From assembly GCA_963819885.1 (NCBI GenBank), contig CAWFXV010000032.1, positions 124,001 to 188,000 on the forward strand: DNA of 64,000 nucleotides, given 5' to 3'. A program made the translations under genes and the position numbers. Shown here piece by piece: positions 54,849-63,194 of the stretch; the stretch's first letter is position 1; each line of letters opens with the position of its first letter. The notes beneath the pieces were generated by a model. That model saw only the letters and a program-made list of their open reading frames with translations, was not told the DNA's origin and made no database searches. The DNA comes from JACVRX01 sp963819885. GTDB taxonomy: Bacteria > Actinomycetota > Actinomycetes > Jiangellales > Jiangellaceae.

Positions 54849-56706
54849 CCGCAATCGCCTTCTCGATGACGTCGGCGAGCTCTTCGGCCTTGAACGGGAG
54901 CCCGCGGACGCGGTTGTAGCTCTGCACGTCGACCAGGAACCGGCCCCGTAGCAGCAGGGCGAGTTGGCCGAGGTTCATCTCCGGTACCAGCACCCGGTCA
55001 TAGGAGCGCAGGACCTCGGCGGTGTTGGCTGGGAACGGATTGAGGTGACGGAGGTGCGCCTGGGCAACGGGCCGGCCGGCCCGACGGATCCGCCGCACCG
55101 CCGCTCCGATGGGGCCGTAGGTGGAGCCCCAGCCCAGCACGAGCAGTCGCGCATCGCCAGTGGGGTCGTCGACTGCCAGCGGGCCGATGCTCGCGGCAAT
55201 ACCGTCGACCTTCGCCTGCCGCAGCCGAACCATCCGGTCATGGTTGTCCGGGTCGTAGGAGATGTCGCCTGAACCGTCGGCCTTCTCGATGCCGCCGATA
55301 CGGTGCTCGAGACCTGCCGTTCCCGGGATGGCCCACGGCCGTGCGAGTGTCGACGGGTCGCGCAAGTAAGGCCAGAACTGCCTGGGTCCGGTGCCGTTCC
55401 CGTGGTTCAGTGCGGTAGCGAAGCCGGGGTCGATCACCGGTAGGTCGGACACAGCCGGGATCCGCCACGGCTCGGCGCCGTTGGCCAGGTTGCCGTCGGA
55501 GAGCAGCAATACAGGCGTCCGGTAGGTCACCGCGATCCGGGCGGCCTCCAAGGCAGCGTCGAAGCAATCGCCGGGCGAGCAGGGCGCCACGATCGGCACC
55601 GGTGATTCGCTGTTACGGCCGAACATCGCCTGCAGCAGGTCGGCCTGCTCTGTCTTGGTGGGCAGACCGGTGGAGGGGCCACCGCGCTGGATGTCGCAGA
55701 CGATCAGTGGCAGCTCGAGCGAGACCGCCAGGCCGATCGTCTCCGACTTGAGGGCAACACCTGGGCCCGACGTCGTCGTGACGCCAAGTGCGCCACCGAA
55801 CGCGGCGCCGAGCGCCGCGCCGATGCCGGCGATCTCGTCCTCGGCTTGAAACGTCCGCACCCCGAAGCGTTTGTGCTTGGACAGCTCGTGCAGGATGTCC
55901 GAGGCCGGGGTGATCGGATACGAGCCCAGGAACAGCGGCAGTCCGCTGCGCTGGGACGCGGCGATCAGGCCGTAGGACAGTGCCAGGTTTCCGGTGATGT
56001 TGCGGTACTGGCCGGACGGTAGTGGCGCCGGCTTGACCTCGTACGAGACCGCGAAGTCCTCGGTGGTCTCTCCGTAGTTCCAGCCCGCCTTGAAGGCGGT
56101 GATATTGGCGTCGCGGATGGTTGGGTGCTTGGCGAACTTCCGCTCCAGGAACGTCAACGTCCCCTCGGTGGGGCGGCCGTACATCCAGGACAGCAGGCCC
56201 AGCGCGAACATGTTCTTCGAGCGCCCGGCCTCCTTGCGAGTGAGGCCGAACTCCTTCAGCGCCGTCATTGTCATGCCGGTGAGATCCAGGGCATGGACCT
56301 TGTACGCGCCGAGGCTGTCGTCCTCGAGCGGGTTCGCCAGGTAGCCGACCTTCTTCAGCGCCCGTTCGGTGAAGTCGGCGGTGTCGACGATCACGGTGGC
56401 GCCACGCGGAAGATCGTCGATGTTCGCCTTGAGCGCGGCAGGATTCATTGCGACGAGCACATTCGGAGCGTCGCCTGGAGTCAGGATGTCGTGGTCGGCG
56501 AAATGCAGCTGAAAACTGGATACCCCAGGCAGAGTCCCTGCAGGAGCACGGATCTCAGCCGGGAAGTTGGGCAGCGTAGACAGGTCGTTGCCGAAAGAGG
56601 CTGTCTCGGCGGTGAATCTGTCTCCGGTCAGCTGCATTCCGTCACCGGAGTCGCCTGCGAATCGGATGATCACGCGGTCGATCTCCTGGACCTGCTTTCC
56701 GGTCAC
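54841..56706 (-). CDS. korA: 2-oxoacid:ferredoxin oxidoreductase, alpha subunit (gamma-alpha fusion)
   Basis: A 621-residue fusion. Residues 1-190 are the gamma domain (IRFAGDSGDGMQLTGDRFTA), and the rest is the pyrimidine-binding alpha domain (LPLFLGSYPITPASDILHEL, FQAEDEIAGIGAALGAAFGG, TTTSGPGVALKSETIGLAVS) with a C-terminal VLVPEMNLGQLALLLRGRFL. The two-subunit KorAB type is used by mycobacteria and streptomycetes in a TCA-cycle variant. It starts with GTG and diverges from nuoA2 across 238 bases, which links it to the second nuo set. Confidence 0.93.
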   Translation of the reverse strand: MTGKQVQEIDRVIIRFAGDSGDGMQLTGDRFTAETASFGNDLSTLPNFPAEIRAPAGTLPGVSSFQLHFADHDILTPGDAPNVLVAMNPAALKANIDDLPRGATVIVDTADFTERALKKVGYLANPLEDDSLGAYKVHALDLTGMTMTALKEFGLTRKEAGRSKNMFALGLLSWMYGRPTEGTLTFLERKFAKHPTIRDANITAFKAGWNYGETTEDFAVSYEVKPAPLPSGQYRNITGNLALSYGLIAASQRSGLPLFLGSYPITPASDILHELSKHKRFGVRTFQAEDEIAGIGAALGAAFGGALGVTTTSGPGVALKSETIGLAVSLELPLIVCDIQRGGPSTGLPTKTEQADLLQAMFGRNSESPVPIVAPCSPGDCFDAALEAARIAVTYRTPVLLLSDGNLANGAEPWRIPAVSDLPVIDPGFATALNHGNGTGPRQFWPYLRDPSTLARPWAIPGTAGLEHRIGGIEKADGSGDISYDPDNHDRMVRLRQAKVDGIAASIGPLAVDDPTGDARLLVLGWGSTYGPIGAAVRRIRRAGRPVAQAHLRHLNPFPANTAEVLRSYDRVLVPEMNLGQLALLLRGRFLVDVQSYNRVRGLPFKAEELADVIEKAIADV

Positions 56707-56784
56707 CGGATGTTGACGCCTCCCCTAGGTGGCACGTCTTGGCGCCTGGCCGCCTTCGGCCATGCGGTGCGTCATGCGCCTCCT

Positions 56785-56796
56785 GTACCCATGCTA
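56785..56796 (-). promoter_or_regulatory. Candidate -10 region of korAB
   Basis: On the minus strand tagcatgggtac lies about 80 bases upstream of the korA start. It matches the tagcatgggcac found upstream of nuoA (36807-36818) at 11 of 12 positions, at a similar distance from the start codon. Confidence 0.35.
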
Positions 56797-56882
56797 CGAC
56801 CGTTGGACCGCGTTCCCGTGCGCCGACCCAGGAATGTGCACGTGCATTTTCTCACTGCGGCGGGTGTCGGACTCACCCGGCC

Positions 56883-56903
56883 CATCCACGGGTAGCGTGG
56901 ATG
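56883..56903. promoter_or_regulatory. Inverted repeat upstream of nuoA2
   Basis: catccacg and cgtggatg form a perfect 8+8 inverted repeat around ggtag. The spacer contributes to a possible -10 (tagcgt, 56893-56898), 47 bases before the nuoA2 GTG. This is the position expected of an operator or activator site for the second nuo cluster. A separate palindrome, tgcacgtgca, lies at 56837-56846. Confidence 0.45.
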
Positions 56904-56944
56904 ACAGCGGGCCTGGGCCGCATCGCAGCTGCGAGGAGGCGGAC

Positions 56945-57316
56945 GTGGAGTCCTACCTGTCTCCGTACGTCGTCCTCGGGATCGTGGCTGTGGCCGGCGT
57001 CGCGTTCGTCGCCGTGGCCTATGGCGCCAATCGCCTGCTCGCGCCACATCGGCCCACGCGCGAGAAGTTGCTCACCTACGAATCGGGGGTCGATCCCGTC
57101 GGCGAGGGATGGGCACACACCAACATCCGCTACTACATCTACGCCTTCCTCTATGTAGTCTTCGCCGTCGACGCTGTCTACCTGTTTCCGTGGGCGACCG
57201 TGTTCGCCGAACCGAACTTCGGGATGACGACGCTGATCGAGATGTTCGTCTTCCTCGGCTTTCTCGCGACCGGGATCCTCTACGCCGTGCGGCGGGGAGT
57301 CCTGACGTGGCTGTGA
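56945..57316 (+). CDS. nuoA2: NADH-quinone oxidoreductase subunit A, second copy
   Basis: A 123-residue paralogue of NuoA with three hydrophobic segments. Conserved parts are LLTYESGVDPVGEGWAHTNI, where the usual YECG is changed to YESG (cysteine lost), and YYIYAFLYVVFAVDAVYLFP. The GTG at 56945 has gaggagg upstream. First gene of the partial second nuo cluster. Confidence 0.92.
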   Translation: MESYLSPYVVLGIVAVAGVAFVAVAYGANRLLAPHRPTREKLLTYESGVDPVGEGWAHTNIRYYIYAFLYVVFAVDAVYLFPWATVFAEPNFGMTTLIEMFVFLGFLATGILYAVRRGVLTWL

Positions 57317-57933
57317 CCGAACTGGGGATGCCCGGGCATGGACTGCCCGACGGTGACCAGCGAGCCGGCTCGGTGGGACCGGCCCAGCGGCTGGTGCCCG
57401 ATCCGGTCCGGATCGTGCTCAACTGGGGCCGGCGTTATTCGCTGTGGGTGTTCAACTTCGGCCTGGCGTGTTGCGCCATCGAGTTCATCGCGGCTTCGAT
57501 GGCCCGCCACGATTTCATCCGGCTCGGTGTCATCCCGTTCGCGCCTGGCCCCCGACAGGCCGACCTGATGGTCGTGTCGGGAACGGTCACGGACAAGATG
57601 GCACCAGCCGTGCGCCGGCTCTACGAGCAGATGCCAGAGCCCAAGTACGTGATCTCGTTCGGGGCATGCTCGAACTCCGGTGGCCCGTACTGGGACTCGT
57701 ACTCGGTGACCAAGGGCGTCGATCAGGTCGTCCCCGTCGACGTGTACGTACCCGGCTGCCCGCCGAGACCCGAAGCTTTGCTGCAGGGGATCCTCCGGCT
57801 GCAGCAGAAGATCGCCGGTGAGAACCTTGCCGAACGCTACCCGGATCCGGCCGCTGCTCGGCGTGCTGCCTCGCCGACCGTTCTGACTCGCCCGCTCGTC
57901 TCGCCCGCAGCGGCTGAGCGGGAACGGCCGTGA
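57307..57933 (+). CDS. nuoB2: NADH-quinone oxidoreductase subunit B, second copy
   Basis: About 208 residues. All four N2-cluster cysteines are kept: GLACCAIEFIAASM, GACSNSGGPY and YVPGCPPRPEAL, so a quinone-reducing cluster is expected. The N-terminal 40 residues and the C-terminal 30 differ from NuoB. The GTG at 57307 has ggggag at good spacing; the GTG at 57313, overlapping the nuoA2 stop, is the alternative. Confidence 0.93.
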   Translation: MAVTELGMPGHGLPDGDQRAGSVGPAQRLVPDPVRIVLNWGRRYSLWVFNFGLACCAIEFIAASMARHDFIRLGVIPFAPGPRQADLMVVSGTVTDKMAPAVRRLYEQMPEPKYVISFGACSNSGGPYWDSYSVTKGVDQVVPVDVYVPGCPPRPEALLQGILRLQQKIAGENLAERYPDPAAARRAASPTVLTRPLVSPAAAERERP

Positions 57934-58526
57934 CCGAGCACAGCGACGACTGGGCGGTACAGCTGGCCCATGCCGCCGGCGAAGGTGCGGATGTCGGCGA
58001 CGCCTTTGGGGTCCCTGTCTTCGACGTAGCGGCAGAGCGTTGGGTCGCCACGCTGCAGGCCGCCCGTGACTCGGGACTGACGTTCTTCGACTGGCTCTCC
58101 GCCGTCGACGAGCTCGACGAGGGTTTCTCAGTGGTCGCTCACGTCGCCGATCTGGCCCGGCATCCGGTGCTGCACCTGCTGGTTCGCACCCGTATCCCGC
58201 GAGACGCACCCGTGCTGCCGTCGGCCACTGCCGTCTACCGCGGTGCGGCATGGCACGAGCGCGAGACCCATGAGATGTTCGGCATCGGTTTCGACGGGCA
58301 TCCCGCGCTCGACCCGCTACTTCTGCCCGACGGCTTCGCAGGTCATCCGCTGCGCAAGGAGTTCGTGCTGGCGGCACGGGCCGCCAAGCCCTGGCCTGGC
58401 GCCAAAGAGCCGGGCGAGGGCGGCGAGTCGGCGGCCGCGCCGTCCCGTCGCCGAATGTTGCCGCCAGGCGTGCCGGATCCATCCTGGGGACCGCGCCCGC
58501 CCGTGGGCAGGGAAGACTCGGCGTGA
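57930..58526 (+). CDS. nuoC2: NADH-quinone oxidoreductase subunit C, second copy
   Basis: A 198-residue NuoC paralogue. The conserved C-terminal half is present: AAWHERETHEMFGIGFDGHP, AGHPLRKEFVLAARAA, followed by a Pro-rich tail. GTG start overlaps nuoB2, and the stop overlaps nuoH2 by 4 bases, so there is no room for nuoD, E, F or G between them. Confidence 0.92.
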   Translation: MTEHSDDWAVQLAHAAGEGADVGDAFGVPVFDVAAERWVATLQAARDSGLTFFDWLSAVDELDEGFSVVAHVADLARHPVLHLLVRTRIPRDAPVLPSATAVYRGAAWHERETHEMFGIGFDGHPALDPLLLPDGFAGHPLRKEFVLAARAAKPWPGAKEPGEGGESAAAPSRRRMLPPGVPDPSWGPRPPVGREDSA

Positions 58527-59476
58527 TCGACGTCGTCGGGGCACTCGTCCGGGTTGTCGCCGTCGTGGCTGCTTTCCTGTTGCTTCCCCTGCTCGTCGGC
58601 CAGACCGAGCACAAGGTCATGGCACACATGCAGGGCCGGGTCGGGCCGATGTACGCAGGCGGGTTCCACGGCTGGGCACAGCTGATCGCCGACGGGGTGA
58701 AGTTCGCCCAGAAAGAGGACGTTCTCCCGGCCCGCGCCGACCGCTCAGTGTTCCGGCTCGCCCCCGCAGTCGCGATGATCCCGTATCTCGTCGCGATGGC
58801 GTTTGTCCCGCTGGCACCCGGCTGGGTCGGCGTCGACGTCGACGCCGGCCTGCTGGTGGTGCTGGCTGTCATGGGCGTGAGCGTGCTGGGCTCCCTGATG
58901 GGAGGCTGGGCGAGCGGCAACAAGTATTCGCTGCTGGGCAGCCTGCGCACGGCCGCGCAGCTGATGGCCTATGAGTTGCCGTTCGTGCTGACTGCAGCGT
59001 CGGTCGCCATGGCCGCCGGGACGCTGTCGTTGCCGGGCATCGTCGAGGCGTGGCAGCCATGGTGGCTGCTATGGCAGGGAATCGGTGCCGTCGTGTTCTT
59101 CCTGGCCGGCTTGGCCGAACTGCAAAGGCCACCATTCGACATGCCGGTGGCCGATTCGGAGATCATCTTCGGGGCATACACGGAGTACACCGGACTGCGC
59201 TTCGCGTTCTTCCTGCTCGCCGAGTACGCCGGGATCGTGCTGCTCAGCGCGCTCACCGCGGTGCTCTTCCTCGGCGGGTGGCACGGACCGTTCGATGACA
59301 CGCTCGGCTGGCTGTGGACGCTTCTCAAGACATTCGCCCTCGCCGTCGTGGTCATCTGGTTGCGGGTCGCCTACCCGCGCCTGCGCGAGGACCAGCTCCA
59401 GCGGCTGGCCTGGCAGTGGCTGGTGCCACTCGCGTTGCTCCAGCTCGCGATCACAGGCGTGGTCGCGCTCGTGTGA
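58523..59476 (+). CDS. nuoH2: NADH-quinone oxidoreductase subunit H, second copy
   Basis: A 317-residue NuoH paralogue without the long C-terminal tail of NuoH. Motifs: TEHKVMAHMQGRVGPMYAGG, GLAELQRPPFDMPVADSEII (the equivalent of ETNRAPFDLPE, with changes), GAYTEYTGLRFAFFLLAEYA. Divergence at the quinone-entry loop suggests a different partner or donor. GTG start overlaps nuoC2. Confidence 0.93.
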   Translation: MIDVVGALVRVVAVVAAFLLLPLLVGQTEHKVMAHMQGRVGPMYAGGFHGWAQLIADGVKFAQKEDVLPARADRSVFRLAPAVAMIPYLVAMAFVPLAPGWVGVDVDAGLLVVLAVMGVSVLGSLMGGWASGNKYSLLGSLRTAAQLMAYELPFVLTAASVAMAAGTLSLPGIVEAWQPWWLLWQGIGAVVFFLAGLAELQRPPFDMPVADSEIIFGAYTEYTGLRFAFFLLAEYAGIVLLSALTAVLFLGGWHGPFDDTLGWLWTLLKTFALAVVVIWLRVAYPRLREDQLQRLAWQWLVPLALLQLAITGVVALV

Positions 59477-59575
59477 CCACGATGGGAGAGGCCGCCGGCT
59501 TTGCGCGGCCAGGGGATCGGGCTAGCCTCGATCGAGGGTCGCCTGCAGCGGCCACGGATCGATTGGCAGAAGACG

Positions 59576-59827
59576 ATGCGTACAGAACGTCGGCGCCGGT
59601 ACGCCGTGCGTGAGCCGTCTACCGACGACACCAGCTTGCTCGGACTGGCAGCGGTGTGGGCCGAGCTCGACGCTCCCATGCCGCCGAAGCGGCGTTCGAC
59701 GCATCGGCAGGGCCGCCGTGCGCAGCTCTCACCGTCGACCGCCCCCGTAGCGCTCCTCGCTGGGTTGGCCGGTGCTCTCGTCCTCGCGGTGGCGATGATC
59801 GTGTTTCTGCTCAGTCTCATTCGCTAG
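59576..59827 (+). CDS. Small single-pass membrane protein in the second nuo cluster
   Basis: About 83 residues from the ATG at 59576: a basic, polar N-terminal part (RTERRRRYAVREPSTDDTSL, then LGLAAVWAELDAP) and one C-terminal hydrophobic segment (PVALLAGLAGALVLAVAMIV) with a short basic end. This is a tail-anchored layout. I know no family. It stands between nuoH2 and nuoI2, where the complete operon has no gene, so it might be an accessory subunit. Its reality rests on the open frame and the membrane segment. Confidence 0.5.
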   Translation: MRTERRRRYAVREPSTDDTSLLGLAAVWAELDAPMPPKRRSTHRQGRRAQLSPSTAPVALLAGLAGALVLAVAMIVFLLSLIR

Positions 59828-59855
59828 ACGTGGCAGCCATGTGGATCTTGCGGCC

Positions 59856-59880
59856 GGTTTGACGGTCCGACCGGCAAACC
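59856..59880. promoter_or_regulatory. Near-perfect palindrome upstream of nuoI2
   Basis: ggtttg and cggtc are mirrored by gaccg and caaacc around a central base. Apart from that centre only one position pair (59862 and 59874) breaks the symmetry across 25 bases. It lies 29 bases after the small membrane protein gene and 63 before nuoI2. It could be an operator for a promoter inside the cluster or an mRNA hairpin. Confidence 0.45.
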
Positions 59881-59942
59881 TGTCTCATGATCGCGAGAGA
59901 TACGGGCGTGGAGGGTCGAATCGAGGCCAGGAAGAGACCAAG

Positions 59943-60473
59943 ATGGGTCACATGGCTCGTCTCGGCCTCGCATACGGACTGGCCACGACGCTCCGGCGGC
60001 TGACCCGGCGCGCGGTCACCGCGCAGTACCCCGACGCCGCGCCTCAGTTGCCGCCGCGCAGCAGGGGTGTCATCGCGCTGACCGAGGAGAACTGCACGGT
60101 CTGCATGCTCTGTGCCAGGGAGTGCCCGGACTGGTGCATCTACATCGACTCGCACAAGGAGGAGCTGCCGCCGGCCACCGAAGGCGGACGTGCCCGCAGC
60201 CGAAACGTCCTCGACCGGTTCGCGATCGACTTCTCCCTGTGCATGTACTGCAGCATCTGCATCGACGTGTGCCCCTTCGACGCGCTGCACTGGTCCCCGG
60301 AGTTCGAGTACGCGGAGCTCGACATCCGCGACATGGTGCACGAGCGTGAGCGGCTCCGGGAATGGATGTGGACGGTTCCGCCACCGCCGGCAGTGGATTC
60401 GAACGCCGCTGAACCCAAGGAGGTCGAGACCGCCCGCAAGTCCGCGGCCACGGGCCCCGGGGCGGTCGGGTGA
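59943..60473 (+). CDS. nuoI2: NADH-quinone oxidoreductase subunit I, second copy
   Basis: A 176-residue two-cluster ferredoxin-like subunit. All eight ligands are present: CTVCMLCARECPDWCIYI and CMYCSICIDVCPFDALHW. The region between the motifs is shorter and differs from NuoI. The ATG at 59943 has caggaagaga upstream. In ferredoxin-linked complex I forms this subunit is the likely docking or entry point for electrons. The stop overlaps nuoJ2. Confidence 0.93.
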   Translation: MGHMARLGLAYGLATTLRRLTRRAVTAQYPDAAPQLPPRSRGVIALTEENCTVCMLCARECPDWCIYIDSHKEELPPATEGGRARSRNVLDRFAIDFSLCMYCSICIDVCPFDALHWSPEFEYAELDIRDMVHERERLREWMWTVPPPPAVDSNAAEPKEVETARKSAATGPGAVG

Positions 60474-60985
60474 ACGGAGTCGAGCTGGCGTTCGTGCTGC
60501 TGGGTGCGGTCGCCGTCGGGTCTGGTGTGCTCGTCGTCACCACAGCCCGGGTCGTTCATGCCGCTCTCTGGCTCGCGGTCAGTCTTGGGGCAGTGGCCGG
60601 ACTGTTCCTGCTGCTCACCGCCGAACTCATGGCCTGGGTGCAGGTCCTGATCTACGTCGGCGCCGTGGTCGTCCTGGTGCTCTTCGCGCTGATGCTGACG
60701 CGCGCGCCGATCGGACCGGCTCCTGCTGCACCCCTGCCTCGGGTGGTTCTCGCTGGCACGATCGCAGCGGCGACGGCTGCCGTGCTGATCGGTGGCGCGC
60801 TGACGGCCATGGGGAGTGCGGAGATCGATCTCGAGACGATCGACGTCGGCACCGGCAGGGCAATCGGATCCGCGCTGTTCACTGCGTGGGTCCTGCCGTT
60901 CGAGGTCCTTTCCGTTCTCTTGCTGGCCGCCCTGGTCGGCGCGATCGTTCTAAGCCGAGGTCGGGGCCGCGAGGACAGGTCATGA
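60470..60985 (+). CDS. nuoJ2: NADH-quinone oxidoreductase subunit J, second copy
   Basis: A 171-residue NuoJ paralogue with five hydrophobic segments, including the conserved LMAWVQVLIYVGAVVVLVLF. It lacks the long C-terminal tail of NuoJ. GTG start overlaps nuoI2; the stop overlaps the nuoK2 ATG. Confidence 0.91.
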   Translation: MNGVELAFVLLGAVAVGSGVLVVTTARVVHAALWLAVSLGAVAGLFLLLTAELMAWVQVLIYVGAVVVLVLFALMLTRAPIGPAPAAPLPRVVLAGTIAAATAAVLIGGALTAMGSAEIDLETIDVGTGRAIGSALFTAWVLPFEVLSVLLLAALVGAIVLSRGRGREDRS

Positions 60986-61332
60986 GACTGGCGTTCCCCC
61001 TCGTCGTGTCTGCGCTGCTCTTCTCACTCGGTGTCTTCGGTGTCCTGGCTCGCCGTAACGCCGTACTCGTGCTGATGTCCGTCGAGTTGATGCTCAACGG
61101 CGTCAACATCAACCTCGTGGCGTTCGACGCGTGGTGGGCCGACGCGTTGCACGCCGGCCAAGTCCTGACGCTGTTCGTCATCACGATTGCGGCGGCGGAG
61201 GTGGGTGTCGGGCTCGCGATCGTGCTGCTCGTTTTCCGCAACCGGGGAACATCCGACCTCGACGATCTGGGCCTGCTCGACGAGCGGACCGAGGTGGTCG
61301 AGGAGGACGTCGAGCCGAAGGCGGCACGTTGA
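60982..61332 (+). CDS. nuoK2: NADH-quinone oxidoreductase subunit K, second copy
   Basis: A 116-residue NuoK paralogue. The channel glutamates are in LMSVELMLNGVNINLVAFD and IAAAEVGVGLAIVLLVFRN. It adds an acidic C-terminal tail (LLDERTEVVEEDVEPKAAR) absent from NuoK. It overlaps nuoJ2 and nuoL2 by 4 bases each. Confidence 0.92.
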   Translation: MRLAFPLVVSALLFSLGVFGVLARRNAVLVLMSVELMLNGVNINLVAFDAWWADALHAGQVLTLFVITIAAAEVGVGLAIVLLVFRNRGTSDLDDLGLLDERTEVVEEDVEPKAAR

Positions 61333-63194
61333 TCGTCGTACCGCTGATCTTCCTCGTCCCCTTCGCTGCGGCGTTCATCGGCCTCGCCGTCGGATGGAAC
61401 CGTCTCGCGGCACGCCGGGTCGCCGTGACCGGCGCCGGCCTCGCGCTCGCCCTGGCGGTGTACGCCGCGGTCACAGTATGGGCCGGGGGGCCGTCGGTTG
61501 ACGTCTGGGGAACCGTGCCGACGGGCTGGATTCCTATCACCATCGCCACCCGCGCTGACGGGCTCGGCGTGACGGTCGGCGTGATGGTGACGGCCGTCGC
61601 GTTCGCCGTCCAGGTGTACTCGACGGCGTACATGCGGCCGGAGCCTCGCTACGGTTCATACGCCGCCCTGGTCTCGCTGTTCACTTCGGCGATGTTGCTC
61701 GTCGTCTACGCCGACGACCTTGTCGTGCTCCTCGTCGGCTGGGAGGTCATGGGCATCTGCTCGGCCTTGTTGATCGGCCAGCATTGGGAGCGCCCCGAGG
61801 CCCGGGCCGCGGCGATCAAGGCCTTCGTCGTCACCCGGCTCGGTGACGTCGGCATGCTGGCCGGGATCCTCGTCCTCGCTGACTTGGCGGGCTCGTTCCA
61901 GATCTCGGTGTTGCAGGAGTCCGCTGCCGCGTCGACGACGCTGACCGTCGGGCTGGTCCTTCTTCTGTGTGGTGTCGTCGGGAAATCCGCCCAGGTGCCG
62001 CTGCACGTGTGGCTTCCCGACGCCATGGCCGGCCCGACGCCGGTCTCAGCGCTGATACACGCGGCGACGATGGTCGCCGCCGGCGTGTTCCTCGTCGCCC
62101 GGCTCGACTCGGTGTTCTTGCTCTCACCTGTCGCTCTCGCCGTCTTGGCGGTAGTGGCGGCCACGACGATGGTGCTTGCCGCCCTCGCCGCGCTCGCCCA
62201 AGACGACTACAAGCGGGTCCTCGCCTGGTCGACGTCCAGCCAGCTCGCGTACATGCTCGGCGGTTTGGCGGTCGGGGGATATTCCGCAGGGTTGTTCCAC
62301 CTGCTCAGCCACGCCGCGTTCAAAGCGTTGCTGTTTCTCGGAGCCGGTGCCATCGCGCACGCCATCGGCACCACGATGCTCTCCGGCATGAGCGGCCTGC
62401 GGCGGTCGATGCCTTTCACCTATCTGTGCAGCACGCTCGGGCTGGCCGCGCTCATGGGCCTGCCACCGTTGGGCGGATTCTTCTCCAAGGAATCGGTGCT
62501 GGGTGCGGCCGAGGACGCGGCCCTGCACGGCGGTCCGCTACCCGCCTGGGCTGCCTGGTTGGTATTGCTGGCTGGCCTCTTCGCCGTCCTGGTGACGGCG
62601 GCCTACGCGACCCGGGCCTGGCTGCTGGCCTTCCGTGGCCCGACCCAGTCAGTCTCGGCGACGGCGCACGATCCGCCGCCCCCGATGCGCACCGCCCTGG
62701 TGCTGCTCGCGGTCCCGACTGTCCTGCTTGCCGCGCTCGCGTTCATGCCCTCGATCGTCACAGCGATGCTCAACCCAGGAGTCGGTGTGGCGACCGAGCC
62801 CGCCCCTGCGTCGGTCGATGCCGGTACCGCGGCGTTGTCGCTGGCGCTAGTCGGGGTCGGTGCACTGACAGCGTTGGCCGAATGGCAGCACCTGGGCGGC
62901 CGCGACCCGGCCAGCACGTTGGGCCCGGCCGGTTCACTGTTTGCGGACGGCTTCGGAATCGACCGGCTCTACGACACCGTGATCGTCAGACCCGCTACTG
63001 CGCTGTCGAGACTGGTCGTGCTGGGCGATCGCGACGTCGTGCACGCGTATGTGCGAGGTATCGGAGCGGCGGTGCGGGCCTTGGGTCGAGTGCCGCAGGC
63101 AGCCCAGGCCGGGCGGGTGCAGTCCTACGTCGCTGCAGGGCTGGCATTCGTCGCCATACTTGCCCTCGCGGGAGCGGGGGCGGCCTGGTGGTAA
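61329..63194 (+). CDS. nuoL2: NADH-quinone oxidoreductase subunit L, second copy
   Basis: A 621-residue NuoL paralogue. Motifs: DLVVLLVGWEVMGICSALLI, HVWLPDAMAGPTPVSALIHA, DDYKRVLAWSTSSQLAYMLG, HLLSHAAFKALLFLGAGAIA. The start appears to be a TTG at 61329 that overlaps the nuoK2 stop (TTGA). The next in-frame GTG, ATG or CTG codons would remove part of the first hydrophobic segment. The C-terminal lateral helix region is shorter than in NuoL. Confidence 0.92.
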   Translation: MIVVPLIFLVPFAAAFIGLAVGWNRLAARRVAVTGAGLALALAVYAAVTVWAGGPSVDVWGTVPTGWIPITIATRADGLGVTVGVMVTAVAFAVQVYSTAYMRPEPRYGSYAALVSLFTSAMLLVVYADDLVVLLVGWEVMGICSALLIGQHWERPEARAAAIKAFVVTRLGDVGMLAGILVLADLAGSFQISVLQESAAASTTLTVGLVLLLCGVVGKSAQVPLHVWLPDAMAGPTPVSALIHAATMVAAGVFLVARLDSVFLLSPVALAVLAVVAATTMVLAALAALAQDDYKRVLAWSTSSQLAYMLGGLAVGGYSAGLFHLLSHAAFKALLFLGAGAIAHAIGTTMLSGMSGLRRSMPFTYLCSTLGLAALMGLPPLGGFFSKESVLGAAEDAALHGGPLPAWAAWLVLLAGLFAVLVTAAYATRAWLLAFRGPTQSVSATAHDPPPPMRTALVLLAVPTVLLAALAFMPSIVTAMLNPGVGVATEPAPASVDAGTAALSLALVGVGALTALAEWQHLGGRDPASTLGPAGSLFADGFGIDRLYDTVIVRPATALSRLVVLGDRDVVHAYVRGIGAAVRALGRVPQAAQAGRVQSYVAAGLAFVAILALAGAGAAWW

